64,000 nt of DNA, taken from Mytilinidion resinicola (taxonomy: Eukaryota > Ascomycota > Dothideomycetes > Mytilinidiales > Mytilinidiaceae). Below are positions 1-12,058 of the stretch, piece by piece; within the stretch, counting starts at the first letter, position 1; every line of letters begins with the position of its first letter. The translations under genes and the position numbers were made by a program. The stretch spans positions 2,972,786 to 3,036,785 of the forward strand of contig NW_022985438.1 of assembly GCF_010093595.1 (NCBI RefSeq). The letters run 5' to 3'. A model generated the notes under the pieces. That model worked only from the letters and a program-made list of their open reading frames with translations, was not told where the DNA came from and ran no database searches.

Positions 1-551
1 AGTCGAAAGACCTGAAAAGTCGACATCGTTTTCCTCGTGGTTCAATCGCGGGGACCCGTAGGGCTGACACATGGAATGCACTGTGACACGCGCCCTGTAC
101 CAAGAGCCCCAGACGCCGGCGTATGGCGTACTTGAGGAGGCATACGCCCAGGAACAGAGCAATTGGCTCATCCAGACATCGAACTTGACATAGGATGCCC
201 TCGACGGGCGCGAAGAGGACTCAGGCAGAGGTGGCGAAATGATCTCCATCCGGGGGATGATGTGGCGTACAGTGCCACAGTGCTTGGTCAGTAGCCAGTC
301 TCCTCATGTCCTGTTCATTCCCATCTGACGGCATTGCTAGATACTCGCACTGGGCATCCTGTGGGCAGGTGCAACTATGCAGACTCGACCGCCACCGAAG
401 CTACACTCAGCACTATCTTCAGAATGGCCATGGCTCCGAGAAGCGCAGCCTACGGCTCTCTCGGATCTGTCGTCTGACACTGCCACAGCCTGAAAATACA
501 ACCTGAGGCGGCGCCATACTCTGTCCTTCCCACTCTTCAGAAATCCACGCA
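1..551. other. Intergenic, no gene seen
   Basis: Only short open frames without recognisable domains are present. It probably holds the promoter and 5' UTR of the LCAT-like gene that starts at 552, and perhaps the end of a gene outside the window. Confidence 0.5.
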
Positions 552-3485
552 ATGGCGGATTCGATGGCCGGAAACCCCCCTAACCCCCCCCCCCGCCGCT
601 CTCGTCCAAATGCGCTCGCCGAGATACAATTCGCGTCCATAGTCGATCCGGATTTCACACCGTCGGAAGACGAGTTCTCGGATCCACAGGGCTTCCAGCC
701 TGAAGATGCGCAATCCGTCATAGGAGTTAGCATTGGACAGGCGCAAACAAGGCTCACGTCTACAAAAACTCCGGCTGCTGAAAAGGCTGCCGCATTGGAA
801 GATGTCGAAGGTGGGGGGCTGTTTGATAGCAGCTGGGAGAAGTCGCCCGCGGGAACACCTGATGAGGAACAAAGGGAATTCGGGGTAGATTCTGGACCAG
901 AAGAAAAGAGAGACACAGACCAGCCAACACCTGAGCAGCCAACGCCCGCACCGCCAACAACTCCTCCTGCAGTTGAGGTATTGCCAGCCTCACCACCTGC
1001 CAGACTACCCTCTCCTTGGAAGGCTGGTCCTCGGAAGTTCCAACGACTCGACGAAACCAAGAACACTCTGCGCGAGAGCTTCGGCGGTCAACGTCGGAGA
1101 GCGTCCTCTGGAGGCTCAACTTCGGAGACGCTGAAGAAGTATCTGTCGAGTTTTAATTTGCCCTCCATGCCCAAGAGCCCCAACCTGCTGAACTTCTCTT
1201 TACCGGGCTTCTCTACCTCTTCAGTTTCAGACAGCAGCCATGCCGGGGATCGCGCCGTAGAAGACTCACAAAGACCGAAAGGACACTCTCGTGCTGGATC
1301 TCCTTCGCTAGTGCAGCTGGATGGCCCGCAAGCCCGCCGTGACCCGAAAGCTGCTCATCAACGCTACGCTACCGTTGCAACCAGCTTACTGCAGCGTGAC
1401 AATCCACCACCAGCTGTTCACAGAGAGCTTGTAGATATTCACCCAGGCCGCCCCCACCCCGCTCCTGACTCAGATCGACTCAGAGCAGTTCAATCGCCAA
1501 TTCACCACCCCAAACTTAGACGATCCGCATCCGACAACTCTCTCCTCATGCATCGGTCACTATCTCGAGCGTCTTCCTTGGGCGACGATAGCCGTTTTGA
1601 ACATGTTCAAGAGCAGGTTAATAGTCGTATCAAGGCGATCAAAGATAGCTGGCAAGATGCAAATTTCAAGCTCCCTAGTTTGCCAACGATGCCTAACTTC
1701 AATTTTGGTGGTTCTAGGTTAGATCTTGCGCGACAAGTTAATCCTATTGCCACCCACAAGGCGCCTGTCCAACGCATCACGAACGGAGACGCTACCACTG
1801 TACCTCGAAAGATGTCCCTGTCCAAAGCGAATCAGACAACAACGAATGCCGGCATGTCAGCAAGCAATGCCGCGTCGCATCCGTACTTTACTGGAGCCTT
1901 AAAAGATCTCACGGGCGACGTTGTAATACTCGGTGGCTACAGAGGATCAATATTACGCTCAGCTGATACGAACCAACAAGTATGGGCACCCATCAAAGTC
2001 GGCCTGAATCTGCGCAAGGTAGATCTTGAAGTGGGTCTGGAACCAGAGGATGAAGAGTCGATGGAAGAACGAATCATAGAGGGCGGCATGCTCACCAATA
2101 TTGGCCCAGTCGACATCTCGCGAAGACTTTTCAAGAGATTGAGAGCATCTGAAAACTACCGAAACGGAATCCTTCGTGTCCACAACTACGGCTATGACTG
2201 GAGGTTGAGCCCGCACCTGCTTAGTCGGAGACTGGCTACCTACCTGTCAAAATTGCCATGCAACAGACCCGACGCACCACCAGGGGAACGAGGCGCAATT
2301 GTCATAGCCCATAGTCTCGGAGGTCTAATAACTCGGCACGTAATCAATAAACAGCCCGACCTGGTCTCTGGCGTTGTCTATGCGGGAGTTCCTCAGACAT
2401 GCGTCAATATTCTCGGCCCACTTCGCAACGGCGACGACGTGCTACTGAGCTCCCGAGTCCTAACCGCCCAAGTCAACTTCACTATTCGAACGAGCTATGC
2501 ACTTCTTCCGTTGGATGGCAAATGCTTTATCGACAGAAATACCCGCGAGGAATACCCCGTGGATTTTTTTGATATCAAAACTTGGATCGACTGCCGCCTT
2601 TCACCCTGCATTGCATATCCATTGCCAGCACTACACTCGATACTCAGTAGTAACAGCATCAGCGGGCTTCTCAGTTCCATGTCCAGCGTGATTCCTAGCT
2701 CCATCATCAGCCGCAAAAGCTCTCTTTCCCGTGGTAGCAACAGTGGCAGCAGCGGCGCGGGCGGCAGCGTCATGAACTCCAATGGTGTGTTCGTCGGCAC
2801 CACACCGAGCAGCTCCGCAACAATAAACGCTCGCGAAGCCTCTGCAAGCAAATCCCAACACGCGGCGAACGCAGCAGAGGGCGGCACAGAGCGCACAGGT
2901 TTTGCTCCTCAAATGGGCCACAAGAACAATTCTGGCTCGAATGACTTCAACAACCCTGCGTCAAACTCGCCGTCGACTACTTCGACCATCCCGAAAGACA
3001 AGGCCATTGCGTATCTAACGCGCGTTCTCGCAGAGGTCAAGAAGTTCAAGCAAGAGCTCGCCTTTGAACCTGAACACGCGAAGGCCAACAAATACCCTCC
3101 CATCGCTGTCATCTACGGCAAAAGCACACCGACTGTGTACGGTGCCAAGGTGGAAAGCCGGGACTCGATTCCGCGCGCCGATGCATACGACGAGCTCGCG
3201 TTCGCAAGTGGCGATGGGGTAGTCCTTGCGAGAGCTGCCATGGTGCCAGATGGATACAGTGTTGTCAGAGGTGGTGTTGTGAGCAGTAACCGCGGACACG
3301 TGACGCTGCTAGGGGATCTGGAGACAGTCGGTCGTTGTCTGAGTGCAGTCATCGGGGCGCGAAAAGCGGGTGTCGGCATGGGTCCGGAAGCAATGGCGCC
3401 AAAACCAAAGGTGTCAGAGCAGCAAGATGGCAAGGGAAAGGAGAAGAAGAAGAAGGAGAAGGGCAAAGAGAAGGCGAAGGCGTGA
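552..3485 (+). CDS. LCAT-like alpha/beta-hydrolase, 977 aa
   Basis: Single-exon gene. Residues 1 to about 430 are low-complexity, rich in Ser, Pro and charged residues, and probably disordered. From about residue 440 there is an alpha/beta-hydrolase resembling the lecithin:cholesterol acyltransferase (LCAT)/PDAT family: a VVILGGYRGS segment near the start of the fold, a YDWR motif (NYGYDWRLSP), and a nucleophile elbow AHSLGG near residue 588. A Ser/Gly-rich insertion lies between about residues 715 and 800. The C-terminus is a Lys/Glu run (KGKEKKKKEKGKEKAKA). No signal peptide or transmembrane segment is evident, unlike true PDAT, so a cytosolic or peripheral lipase/acyltransferase is more likely. 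The substrate is unknown. Family-level call firm, function inferred. Confidence 0.88.
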   Translation: MADSMAGNPPNPPPRRSRPNALAEIQFASIVDPDFTPSEDEFSDPQGFQPEDAQSVIGVSIGQAQTRLTSTKTPAAEKAAALEDVEGGGLFDSSWEKSPAGTPDEEQREFGVDSGPEEKRDTDQPTPEQPTPAPPTTPPAVEVLPASPPARLPSPWKAGPRKFQRLDETKNTLRESFGGQRRRASSGGSTSETLKKYLSSFNLPSMPKSPNLLNFSLPGFSTSSVSDSSHAGDRAVEDSQRPKGHSRAGSPSLVQLDGPQARRDPKAAHQRYATVATSLLQRDNPPPAVHRELVDIHPGRPHPAPDSDRLRAVQSPIHHPKLRRSASDNSLLMHRSLSRASSLGDDSRFEHVQEQVNSRIKAIKDSWQDANFKLPSLPTMPNFNFGGSRLDLARQVNPIATHKAPVQRITNGDATTVPRKMSLSKANQTTTNAGMSASNAASHPYFTGALKDLTGDVVILGGYRGSILRSADTNQQVWAPIKVGLNLRKVDLEVGLEPEDEESMEERIIEGGMLTNIGPVDISRRLFKRLRASENYRNGILRVHNYGYDWRLSPHLLSRRLATYLSKLPCNRPDAPPGERGAIVIAHSLGGLITRHVINKQPDLVSGVVYAGVPQTCVNILGPLRNGDDVLLSSRVLTAQVNFTIRTSYALLPLDGKCFIDRNTREEYPVDFFDIKTWIDCRLSPCIAYPLPALHSILSSNSISGLLSSMSSVIPSSIISRKSSLSRGSNSGSSGAGGSVMNSNGVFVGTTPSSSATINAREASASKSQHAANAAEGGTERTGFAPQMGHKNNSGSNDFNNPASNSPSTTSTIPKDKAIAYLTRVLAEVKKFKQELAFEPEHAKANKYPPIAVIYGKSTPTVYGAKVESRDSIPRADAYDELAFASGDGVVLARAAMVPDGYSVVRGGVVSSNRGHVTLLGDLETVGRCLSAVIGARKAGVGMGPEAMAPKPKVSEQQDGKGKEKKKKEKGKEKAKA

Positions 3486-3934
3486 TCGGGCTGGTTGTAT
3501 GCATGGATTGGTTGGCGGCATTTTGGTTACACTCATGGCGATGGTAGTGAGCCTTGTTGGCTAGCCATGAAGCTTGGAGAGCACGCCTGGTTTTGGATGA
3601 CTACCAGGAAACTTTTGTAAATTATCGAACAAATGGGTACTTTGAGTACCACTGGCATCGAACACAATATGTAAGAGTGATGCAGGAAGTGACTGGGTGA
3701 CAACGTTCCACTCTCAGACCTCATCCGCCAGCATACCAACTGACTTCCTTCCGCGAGTGACCCCAAATCACCTTAACTCCTGAGGTTTTCTCAAGCCTTT
3801 TCATCCGCTAAGCCCTCCAAATGAGGGTAGACAAAATCATCATAATGGCCGAGCACAACTCTGCCCATATTGGTCTTCGGATTTCGGACTGCTTTAGATC
3901 TCTCCACGTTGCTAGGAGATACGACTCAGCAGCC
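3486..3934. other. Convergent 3' intergenic region
   Basis: Lies between the ends of the LCAT-like gene (plus strand) and the Prp18 gene (minus strand). It should hold both 3' UTRs. No further coding signal seen. Confidence 0.6.
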
Positions 3935-5104
3935 TTAGCCCATCAGCTGCAGCTGATCATCTGGGGGCCACCTCGTCTGTGCAAAGCTGAGGCAGCGCTT
4001 GATGCTCTGCAGATACTTCCGTGTGACCTCGTCGCTCATGATATGCGCAGCGCCTTTGTCGCTCTCGTGAAGCTTCTCTCGCGCGGAACGCTCGTGGATA
4101 CCAACCATGGTGACTCCAATAGGCCATGCGCTAATATAAAATCAGTACTGAGTTCCCGTGAAGGATATCGGCGGAAGAACTTACGCTTTTCCAATGCTGA
4201 GTGTTAGATAGCCATCGTTCGCATCCACATATCTCCGCTGCTGCGCTGCAACGACGATCTCGACCACCGGCTCAAGAATCCCATCCTCAATCTCTCCCTT
4301 CTCCAGCTTCTTGAACAGCGGCCGCATGTTCTCCCTAGCCTGCACCATAGCGTTATAGGCCTGTTTTCCCTGGTAGCTGACCTGGACGCTCTCCGGGCGA
4401 TGCGCAAGCGCCACCTCCCACTCCTTCAGCACCATCGTAAAATACGACGCCAGCTGCCTAAACAAGAACTTCCGCCCCTCCACATCCTTCGGCACCTTTT
4501 TCTCAACCTTCATCTCCGCCTCGGGCACCAGCTTCAGCGACGTCGGAATCGGCCCATCCGTGAGCACCACCGCCGCCGGGCCCTTCCCAGAACGCCTCCA
4601 ATACCGCTTCAACCGCTGCCGATGGCTCTCCCCAAACATCCTCGCCGGCTCCCCCAGCTCCCTGAGTTTCACCACCAGCTCCGCGTCCTCGATATCCTCC
4701 TCGCCCTCCAGCAACAGCATCGGGCCCTCCCCATCCTTGTGCTTCGGCGGCAGCTCCGGCAGCCCTAGGCGTTTTCTCCGCTGCCGCTCTGCCTCCTCCT
4801 CTTCGGCTTCGCGCCGCGCTCTCGATTCTTCTGCGAGCCGTCGCCGCTTCTCTTTGCGCTCGGCCTCGCGCTCGATTTCCTCTTCTTCGAATTTCCGCTT
4901 CTGTCGCAGTTTGTCGAGACGCGCGGCTTCGGCGGCTTGTTGCTCGGCGAGGTAGGCGGCTTGTCGCTGGGCTTCGATCTCGGAGCGCTTGAGGTACTTT
5001 TTCGGGGCGGCGGCAGCCTCGGTGGAGGCGGCGGCGGCGGTGGGGGCGGCGGGTTGGGGGTTCGAGGCGGCGATTTGGGATGCGAGGAGTTTGGCGAAGT
5101 CCAT
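3935..5104 (-). CDS. prp18: Pre-mRNA-splicing factor Prp18
   Basis: CDS complement(join(3935..4130,4185..5104)), 371 aa. Prp18 is a U5 snRNP-associated factor of the second splicing step. Residues 40-105 are a charged Glu/Arg coiled coil; the Prp4-type RMFGESHRQRLKRYW segment follows near residue 155. The C-terminal five-helix Prp18 domain covers the last 170 residues: FRQLASYFTMVLKEWE, then AWPIGVTMVGIHERSARE, the most conserved loop, and ends RKYLQSIKRCLSFAQTRWPP. The 54-bp intron (GTAAGT donor, TTAG acceptor) lies just before the conserved WPIGVTMVGIHERSARE loop, and the splice restores the expected sequence. The start codon at 5104 is chosen because MDFAKLLASQI resembles the family N-terminus. 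Confidence 0.95.
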
Positions 5105-5755
5105 GGTCGGCGGTGGTGGGTGGGTAAGGACAGTTGAGGGGGGTTCGTGGAGGTGTGAGGTGTATGTTTAGTGTTGAAGGCTGGAGGTGCGATGTAGTTA
5201 GAGGGTCGTTGCGGAGGTGAGGAGGGGGGGGTCTAAACTGAATCGCCCTAGGCTTGGACTGCTTCCTCGCAAGGTTACAGGTAGGAATTTGAAACTTGAT
5301 TTCTTATCAGACAGAGCACTGGTACGAGGGAGTTCGCTATTTTTTAAGTTGCTACCGAAACATGACTGCTTTAATAGCTGACAGCATCCTAAACAGCGCA
5401 TGTAATATTATTCAAAGAGTGTACTTCTTTAAGCATATAAATTTGTACCGGTACAGTCAAGCTAGAATTAATTTTAAATGGTGGCGAGCACAGGCATAAG
5501 TGTGAAGGTAGAGCTACTAGTCACGTGCTAGTAGTGCATAATCTACAGCTATGTATGCCAAGTCTGGCCAGTTTACCAGCTCCCGTTGAGAGACTTAGAG
5601 CCGAAGAGCTGCCCACACCTTTGGCGCGTCGCAAAGCATCAAGCTTTCTTTGCAATCAAATTCACGTCAACCTACCACATCTGCCATTGTTCTTCTTTAT
5701 GCAGCAAATGTTTTGCCTACAAATGACTGCATAGAATCATCTCTCAACCAGCACA
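5105..5755. other. Divergent promoter region between prp18 and SAP18-like gene
   Basis: Shared upstream region of two divergent RNA- and chromatin-related genes. The part from 5290 to 5520 is AT-rich. No gene seen. Confidence 0.5.
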
Positions 5756-6625
5756 ATGGCAGCTCCGACGCCCAAGGTCGACCGCCAAACCACGACACCT
5801 TTCCTTCTGAAACTATTCTATAGAAGCGGCACGTTCCACCGGTATGTCTCAGATACTCCTTCGATTTCCCTATATCTTCCTAAGGCCCTTCTCCAAGTCT
5901 TATGTGAATACGAATCTATCTAACGACACCACCACCACAGCCTCGAGGAATTCTCCCCAAACACCCAAAGCCCACCCCACCTCCAAATCTACACCTGGCC
6001 CACCTGCACCCTGAAGGAACTCACCCACCTCCTCCTCACCGCCTTACCCTCCCTCCTACCCTCACCAGCCGTCGGCACACGCCTCGCCTTCCGCCTCGTC
6101 TTCCCCGACACCAAGGACGCCAACCGCCCCGGCCCCGGGCGCTACCTCGCAAAAGAACTCGGCAGCATCATCGTCGGCGCCGGAAACGCAACCTACGAGG
6201 ATCTCGACGCGGCAGACGCGCGGAATGGGAACGAGAATGGCGCAAAAGAGGATGTGAGGGAGGTGTTGAGCCGGCTGGAGGGCGATGCGGACAAGAGTCT
6301 TGCGAGCGTGAGGTTTGTTATCGGGGACTATGTGTCGTGCGCTGTGTTTCCCCCGCTGCCGGGCGGAGAGGTTGCGGCTGCGCCGCCGCCGTTGAGTGCG
6401 CCGTTTCGAGGGCCGCCGGGTGGAGGCTATGGCGGGAGGGGTGGCATGGGGCCCAGGGAAAATGGGTTTGGTGGGAGGGGAGATTATGGCGGGTTTAGGG
6501 GAAGGGGAGGACCGAGGTTTGAGGGGAGGGGAGGCGTGCCATCTGGAGAGTGGAGGAGGGGGGAAGTGCCACAGGGGCCGCCTCAAGGGTTTGGGAGGGG
6601 GAGGGGGAGGGGCAGAGGTTGGTGA
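5756..6625 (+). CDS. SAP18-like protein with C-terminal RGG tail
   Basis: CDS join(5756..5841,5941..6625), 256 aa. Residues 1 to about 150 match the ubiquitin-like Sin3-associated polypeptide p18 fold: TTPFLLKLFYRSGTFHRLEEF, LQIYTWPTCTLKELTHLL, FRLVFPD, a YLAKELGSI strand, and VRFVIGDYVSCAVFPP near residue 155. SAP18 acts in the Sin3-HDAC and ASAP complexes in the nucleus. After residue 165 the protein becomes a Gly/Arg tail (GGYGGRGGMG, FRGRGGPRFEGRGG, GFGRGRGRGRGW), an RNA-binding or arginine-methylation type region absent from animal SAP18. The intron (GTATGT donor, CACAG acceptor) is needed to join the LEEFSP segment. The loop between YLAKELGSI and the last strand is longer than usual. 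Confidence 0.9.
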
Positions 6626-7290
6626 GAGTGTTGCCTCATTGGTGGGAGGTTAGCATTTGGCATTTGGCAAGTTTGCGTTTAGACCTGCGACAATTCGGCA
6701 TTGTGAGATTGGTTGCTGGCATGGCCTGGGGATGACCATGAGGTTAAACGTACCTCGAAAGAGAGACGGAAAGCCAGGCTTGGGACTCTTATCAAAAGCC
6801 GAAGGTAAGTCATGAAAGTCTCTTGTAATCGGCAAACTGGCGACGGCGAATTGGCTATTTGGGAGGCTTCATTTGATGTGCAGGACAAGCATAGCAATTG
6901 GATCCAATGGTCAAGGTCGTATACTTTGATCTTTTAAAAAAGAAGGGAGAACGCGCTGAAGGGAGAAGAAAGTGGGTTATTAGACAAATAACAAGAGTCG
7001 GCTCATAAACATGCAATGGGATGCACCAGTTGCGCGTAAATAAACCATGTTCATGCATATCAAATTCGTGATGCGATCGCGAACCCACGTGAAAACGAAG
7101 AGCTACCATCTTTGATGGTGGTGTGTCAATGACAAAACAACCACCATCACCAAACATATCTCGCATCTTCACAGCTGGCAGACACGCAAACTCTGCCAGT
7201 CCAGTCCTCCTTTCAGTGGGTAGTAGAACGAAATCGCGTCTTGCTGAAGGCCACCATTCGGCACGAGATTCCCCCACCTCATCCCCCACC
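6626..7290. other. Intergenic, no gene seen
   Basis: 3' UTR of the SAP18-like gene and promoter of the Dml1 gene. Short frames in all directions lack domain features. Confidence 0.5.
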
Positions 7291-9479
7291 ATGCACGAAA
7301 TCGTGACGCTCCAATTCGGGCAAGAGGCCAACTATCTTGGGACGCATTTCTGGAACGCACAGGTATATTCTCCGTTCGGACCTCTATCTTAATTCAGTCT
7401 TTCACAAGAAACAAATTCCTCCATTGAGCACCCTTCGTACTTCTCACAACTTTATCCCCTCATTCTTAATTATCCCTCACCTCCACGTTTTCCAGTATCT
7501 CCATAGCTCATGTTCATCTCCGAAAGCGCTCTAACAGAAGGAATGAAAGGAATCGTACTTCACATACCCGCCCGAGGAAGAATCGCCAGTTAATCATGAC
7601 ATCCACTTTCGACCCGGCATCGCACCAGACGGGTCCGAGACGTTCACACCACGCGCCCTGGTGTATGATCTTAAGGGCTCGTTTGGTAGTCTAAAGAAGG
7701 TGAACGCGCTTTACGAGGTTGAAGATGAGGGACCTGTGGGTGGGAGAGGTGTATGGTAAGTCGAGCTCAATATTATGATGTTCTCATCGTTTTCCGACTA
7801 CAACATTTATCTATTTTAAATGTTAAGATCATCTGATGATCTGCCTCTCTATCACTCGCCCTCTTGTGTTCCTTGAGGAGGACATAGTTCTGATGATGTA
7901 AAACATAGGTCCTCTCCCCCGATCATCCGCCACGCACCACCCATTCCGCCATCTCCATATCAAGTCCATCTTGACGCTGGTCTACCACCCCCTCCGCTCA
8001 CGGCGGCTTCGGTGCGGTATTGGTCGGATTATGCACGTGTTTACTATCATCCTAAGTCTCTAGTCCAACTATCAGAGTTTGATGTCGGAGATGCAACGCA
8101 CAGAGCCTGGGAGAAGTGGGATGTGGGTGCGGATCTATTCGGGACTTTGGATAGAGAGGAAGATTTGCTTGATCGGTGAGTACAGTTATCCTTTTTTTTA
8201 ATACTAAGAAGAGAAAGTAGAAGCTCGCCACTGGTTGCTGCTAATCTGCCATCACGTCACATTGTAACCAAAGCTGACCACATCGAATCAGCGACCTCCG
8301 TCCCTTCATAGAAGAATGCGACTCCCTCCAAGGCCTCCAAATCCTCACCTCCGTCACCGACGCCTGGGGCGGCTGGACAGCCCGCTGGACAGAGCGCCTC
8401 CGCGACGAGTTCGGCAAATTAGGCATCTGGGTCTGGGGCCTCGAGCAAGGCGGCAACGAACCCATCAACCGCGAGAAGCGATTGACCCGTTTAGCAAACT
8501 CTGCTCGTTCGCTCTACGAGATTTCAGAGCAGGCGTCTGTGTACGTTCCAGTCGCAAATACGCCGCTGAAAGCACCGTCGTACTTGTCACTCAACGCGAA
8601 CTCGAAGTGGCAGGCGTCTGCGGTTCATGCTCTAGCGTTCGAGAGTATGACTTTGCCCTCGAGGCTAAGGGCGGGAAATGGGCAGAGAGGATCGTTGAAT
8701 GAGCTCGAGGAGACGATTAACAGCACTGGGAAGAGAAGGATTGCGAAACTAGAGTTCAGTGTCGCGGACCCAGATATCTTGGAGGACAAGGTCGTGGCGG
8801 AGGCAGCGCAGGCTGATAAAGTGGGCGCCGTGCTGACACGTCAGGATGAGAGCAATTCTAAGGACGACCGTCTCAATGACTTTGACGCTGATTTATCGAC
8901 GACGGAGTTACCTGGTGTCAGACAGCGGGGTGCACGCAGAAAGAAGGAGCATATTTTCGGGCGGGCGGAGTCAAGCAGAGGGGCCTGGAGCATTGCTGAA
9001 GGAAGCGAAGGACGAGACATGCATGATGGGTTTCACAATGGTCCGATTGTACAGAGGTATTTCTTACATTTTGTTTCTTGGTCACAGCCTTGCGGAGCGC
9101 AAGGCTTTCTGTTGGCAGAGGCTATAGATTACGTTCTGACGTGGTACTGTACCTGCATCTATGACATCTAGACCACTACAAGGTCAAGCATTCGTCCACG
9201 ATCTAACTCGGCTGCAGATACTCTTCCTCGCTACTGTTCCCGCTTCTCGATAGCTTCCCATCTATCATCAACGTGGGCGATGGCCACGCCAACAAGGTAG
9301 CGGTGTACACGGGCTTGACAACTTGCGCTTCTATTGCTGAGCAGGTGAGGGCTACGGAGCAGCTTGTGAGACGTTTGGTGAGTATGGAGGAGAGGGAGGC
9401 GATTTCGAACGGGTTGGCTATGATTGCGGAGGAGTATGAAGAGGGGTGGGACAGTGGAACGGACAGTGATGATGATTGA
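7291..9479 (+). CDS. dml1: Dml1/Misato family, mitochondrial inheritance
   Basis: CDS join(7291..7362,7550..7755,7909..8175,8292..9056,9218..9479), 523 aa. Exon 1 carries the tubulin-like family signature [20 protein letters not shown] followed by WNAQ; exon 2 continues [11 protein letters not shown]. Middle segments [19 protein letters not shown] and the conserved [14 protein letters not shown] follow. Exon 5 encodes the C-terminal [15 protein letters not shown] region and an acidic tail DSGTDSDDD. Dml1/Misato proteins are related to tubulin/FtsZ and act in mitochondrial DNA inheritance and morphology. Exons were chosen by frame continuity; intron 1 ends at GAAAG rather than an upstream CAG because that would put a stop in frame. 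Confidence 0.93.
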
Positions 9480-12058
9480 TGAAGCATAACGAGCAGGTAT
9501 GCCCAGAACTCCCGGAGTCCGGCAGTTCCTGGTGCAGGTACCGCTGACACAGTTCGTGCGATGCCTGTAGATAACAGGGTTATACATGGATACCACGGGC
9601 ACTGAGCAGAGACACAGACGGCGATGACGATGATTGAACGATTGGGAGCCAGGGAGAAGAGCGGGGATGTTCGAAAACAACGGAACGAGCACGGTGGATC
9701 ACGGGAATTGGAGTCTTGGAGACAATAATTGCAGGGACCAGAAAAAGCATGTTTACGGGCTCCGATCTACGGCCAGCCTTGTTGAGCTAATAATAAGAAC
9801 CGAAAAAATGACACCTGACTGGGAGAGATATCGGTGTGCGTGGCAAAAATCGAGAAGGCGAGCTAATGGGAGGAATTGGCGCGAAGAGGAACTTCGATGA
9901 AGTGAACAGCATTCAGTGCCAGCAAACAGGTTTCTTTGGCATTATCTTGGCTTGGACGGCTTTGACGAGTTGAATCAGCAAAATCTTCATCTGGCGGAGG
10001 CGATAAGTACCGCCAGTTCCTTCGACTCCTGCGGGGTGGCCTGGTGGTGCATAAAGTGGAGAGTCTGGTCCGTCGACGGCCGATCTGACTGAGCATGATG
10101 CAGCAGAAAGAAAGTATCCCTGCTAGCAGACAGCGAAAGCGCACTGTTTTAAAGCTCAGGGATGTGTCCTGAGTGTGATGTGACGAATCACGGATTTTCA
10201 CTGCTCGTGCCAACAGGTGGAACGACCCACAAATGCCCTCAGGCACGCGAATCGAGGTGCTGAGCTGAGAGACATGTATCGGCTGTACCTCTGCTGCGAG
10301 CGGAGAGGTGCATGACGGAGTGACCGCCGAGTTCCGTTCACTGACTTATGCTGAGGGTTTCTCCTGAGTCTCTCGTCACTTGGAACAACGGGTTCCTGCC
10401 GTACCGTGGTTGGTAGTGCGGACGCAGGAACACAAAACAGCAGCGTGGTTTGCCACAGGGAAAAGGAGAGCCTAGCGATGCATCGTGATGGCAGACGATG
10501 GTGTTTCTTCGGCAAGTGGTGCGAGCCAACGACTGCCAGCCACTCGGCGAGGACTCGGGCTGGGGACCAACCTCAGCGTCCCCGCCTCTGCCAGGCTGCC
10601 TGTCTTCCAGCCTTCTTCTTCTCCACTTCTTCTCCACTTCTTCTCCATGCACGCCCCTGAACCTTGCTTTTCGATAAACCCGCCATGCAACCTCAGCAGC
10701 CACGCGACCGGGAGCTAACTCTTGGAGCAAGTCGAGTCGAATGCTGGATCCGCCTGCCTCCGGTGAAGGTGCACTGGAGCCGTCGATGCAGTGCTGCGCT
10801 GCAGCTCGCCTGACTGGAGTGCCTGCGTTGCACAATGCGCAGCGCCTAAAAGCAGTCTCGGTGCCTGTCCTGACCGCCTGTCCGGCCTGCTCTCTCCGTC
10901 GCTGCTCGCAGGATGCTTCAGTGATGTGTCGTGGACGAGGGAAGCCCAACGGCGCTGTCACCTGTCACTCGCGGGCAACCATCGACTCGGCGCCGTGTCT
11001 ATCTATTCTGTCTATTTTTACTTCAGCCACCCGACGGCCGAGAAAAAACAAGGCTAGGCACGCGTCTCCCAGTGAACTGTGCCAGACATGGATCGATCCA
11101 GCCGACCGTTTGCTGGTGCGTGGCTGTTGCATCATCGCCAGCACCGCGCCGCCAGACCAGACACGACAGTGGTTGGCTGCTTTGGGTAATTATTAGGTTC
11201 ATGCTGCGAGCGGCGTTGTCCTATAGTGTGTTTCGCTGGCGGGTACGGCGTCAGTGTGCTGTGTTTCCTTCGATTCTGCCCCCTCCCACATCCTCAGTCC
11301 AAGTCTGCTTTATCAATATCTCGTGAGTGGTTTATTCCTCTCGCTTGCAGGCCTCAGGGACGGGCGATGTGCAGTTTTCCTACAGATTTGGCGTGAGGAG
11401 CAGGGCGAATTGTCAGGCAACGCTGCCCAGTACCTGCCGCTATCCCTGCGCAATGCAAGCGCACTGCAGCCCGCGTTGCCATGGCTGCCAACAGCTGTCT
11501 CAGCAATTGGCTCGTCGGTCGGCCTGCAGCAGTCTAGCGCATCCCTCCCCTGTCCCTACGCCTATCGATACGAACCTTCACCACGAGGCCCGCGCTCGCC
11601 AGCAACCTACCCGTGCACCCACCACCAGTCTGTCCGTACTCACGGCAACCTACGCTCCATGTGGCAGCTTGCGCCTGGCCGGTATGCCGGAGCTCCTCCA
11701 CAACGGAGCCGGACCCATGGGAGATCATCATTTCTCCCAGAGGCTCAACGTCAGAGCTCACAAGCTTCACTTGGCGCATGCAACCTGGACACGGCAGCAT
11801 GCTCCAAGCATGGGAGCAGCCCGATATCCGGCGGCCCTGCCTGCCCTGATTCTTGAGTGCATATAGAGCCAACCTCCTCCCACATTTGAGGCTCTTCTCC
11901 AGTGCATCTGTTTGGTACCCAGCCACCCGTTCGCATCCCAACCCCCCAAACCAGCAAGAACTCGCTCGCTACGGTTCTTCTGTTTCTATCGTTTATATCA
12001 GACTCGACCATCGTTCAACCACCGTCTAGTACAACTCACATTGTTCTGATCCATCATC
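9480..12058. other. Long GC-rich gene-free stretch
   Basis: About 2.6 kb without a supportable gene. Several frames stay open for 100-200 codons, but they are Cys-, Arg- and Ser-rich, lack domains and overlap each other on both strands. The last 170 bases before 12059 are pyrimidine-rich with CAACC/TCATC motifs, typical of a promoter and leader of a highly expressed fungal gene. A long regulatory region or an unseen non-coding RNA are both possible. Confidence 0.5.
10615..10647. repeat. 11-bp tandem repeat, three copies
   Basis: Unit CTTCTTCTCCA is repeated three times in the gene-free stretch. Confidence 0.7.

Noticed and set aside
419..1066. 215-codon minus-strand open frame across the LCAT-like gene
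   Set aside because: Shadow of the Ser/Pro-rich N-terminus on the opposite strand; no domain.
10198..11866. Several 100-200 codon frames in the GC-rich stretch
   Set aside because: Overlap each other on both strands, Cys/Arg/Ser-rich, no domains, no consistent splice pattern.
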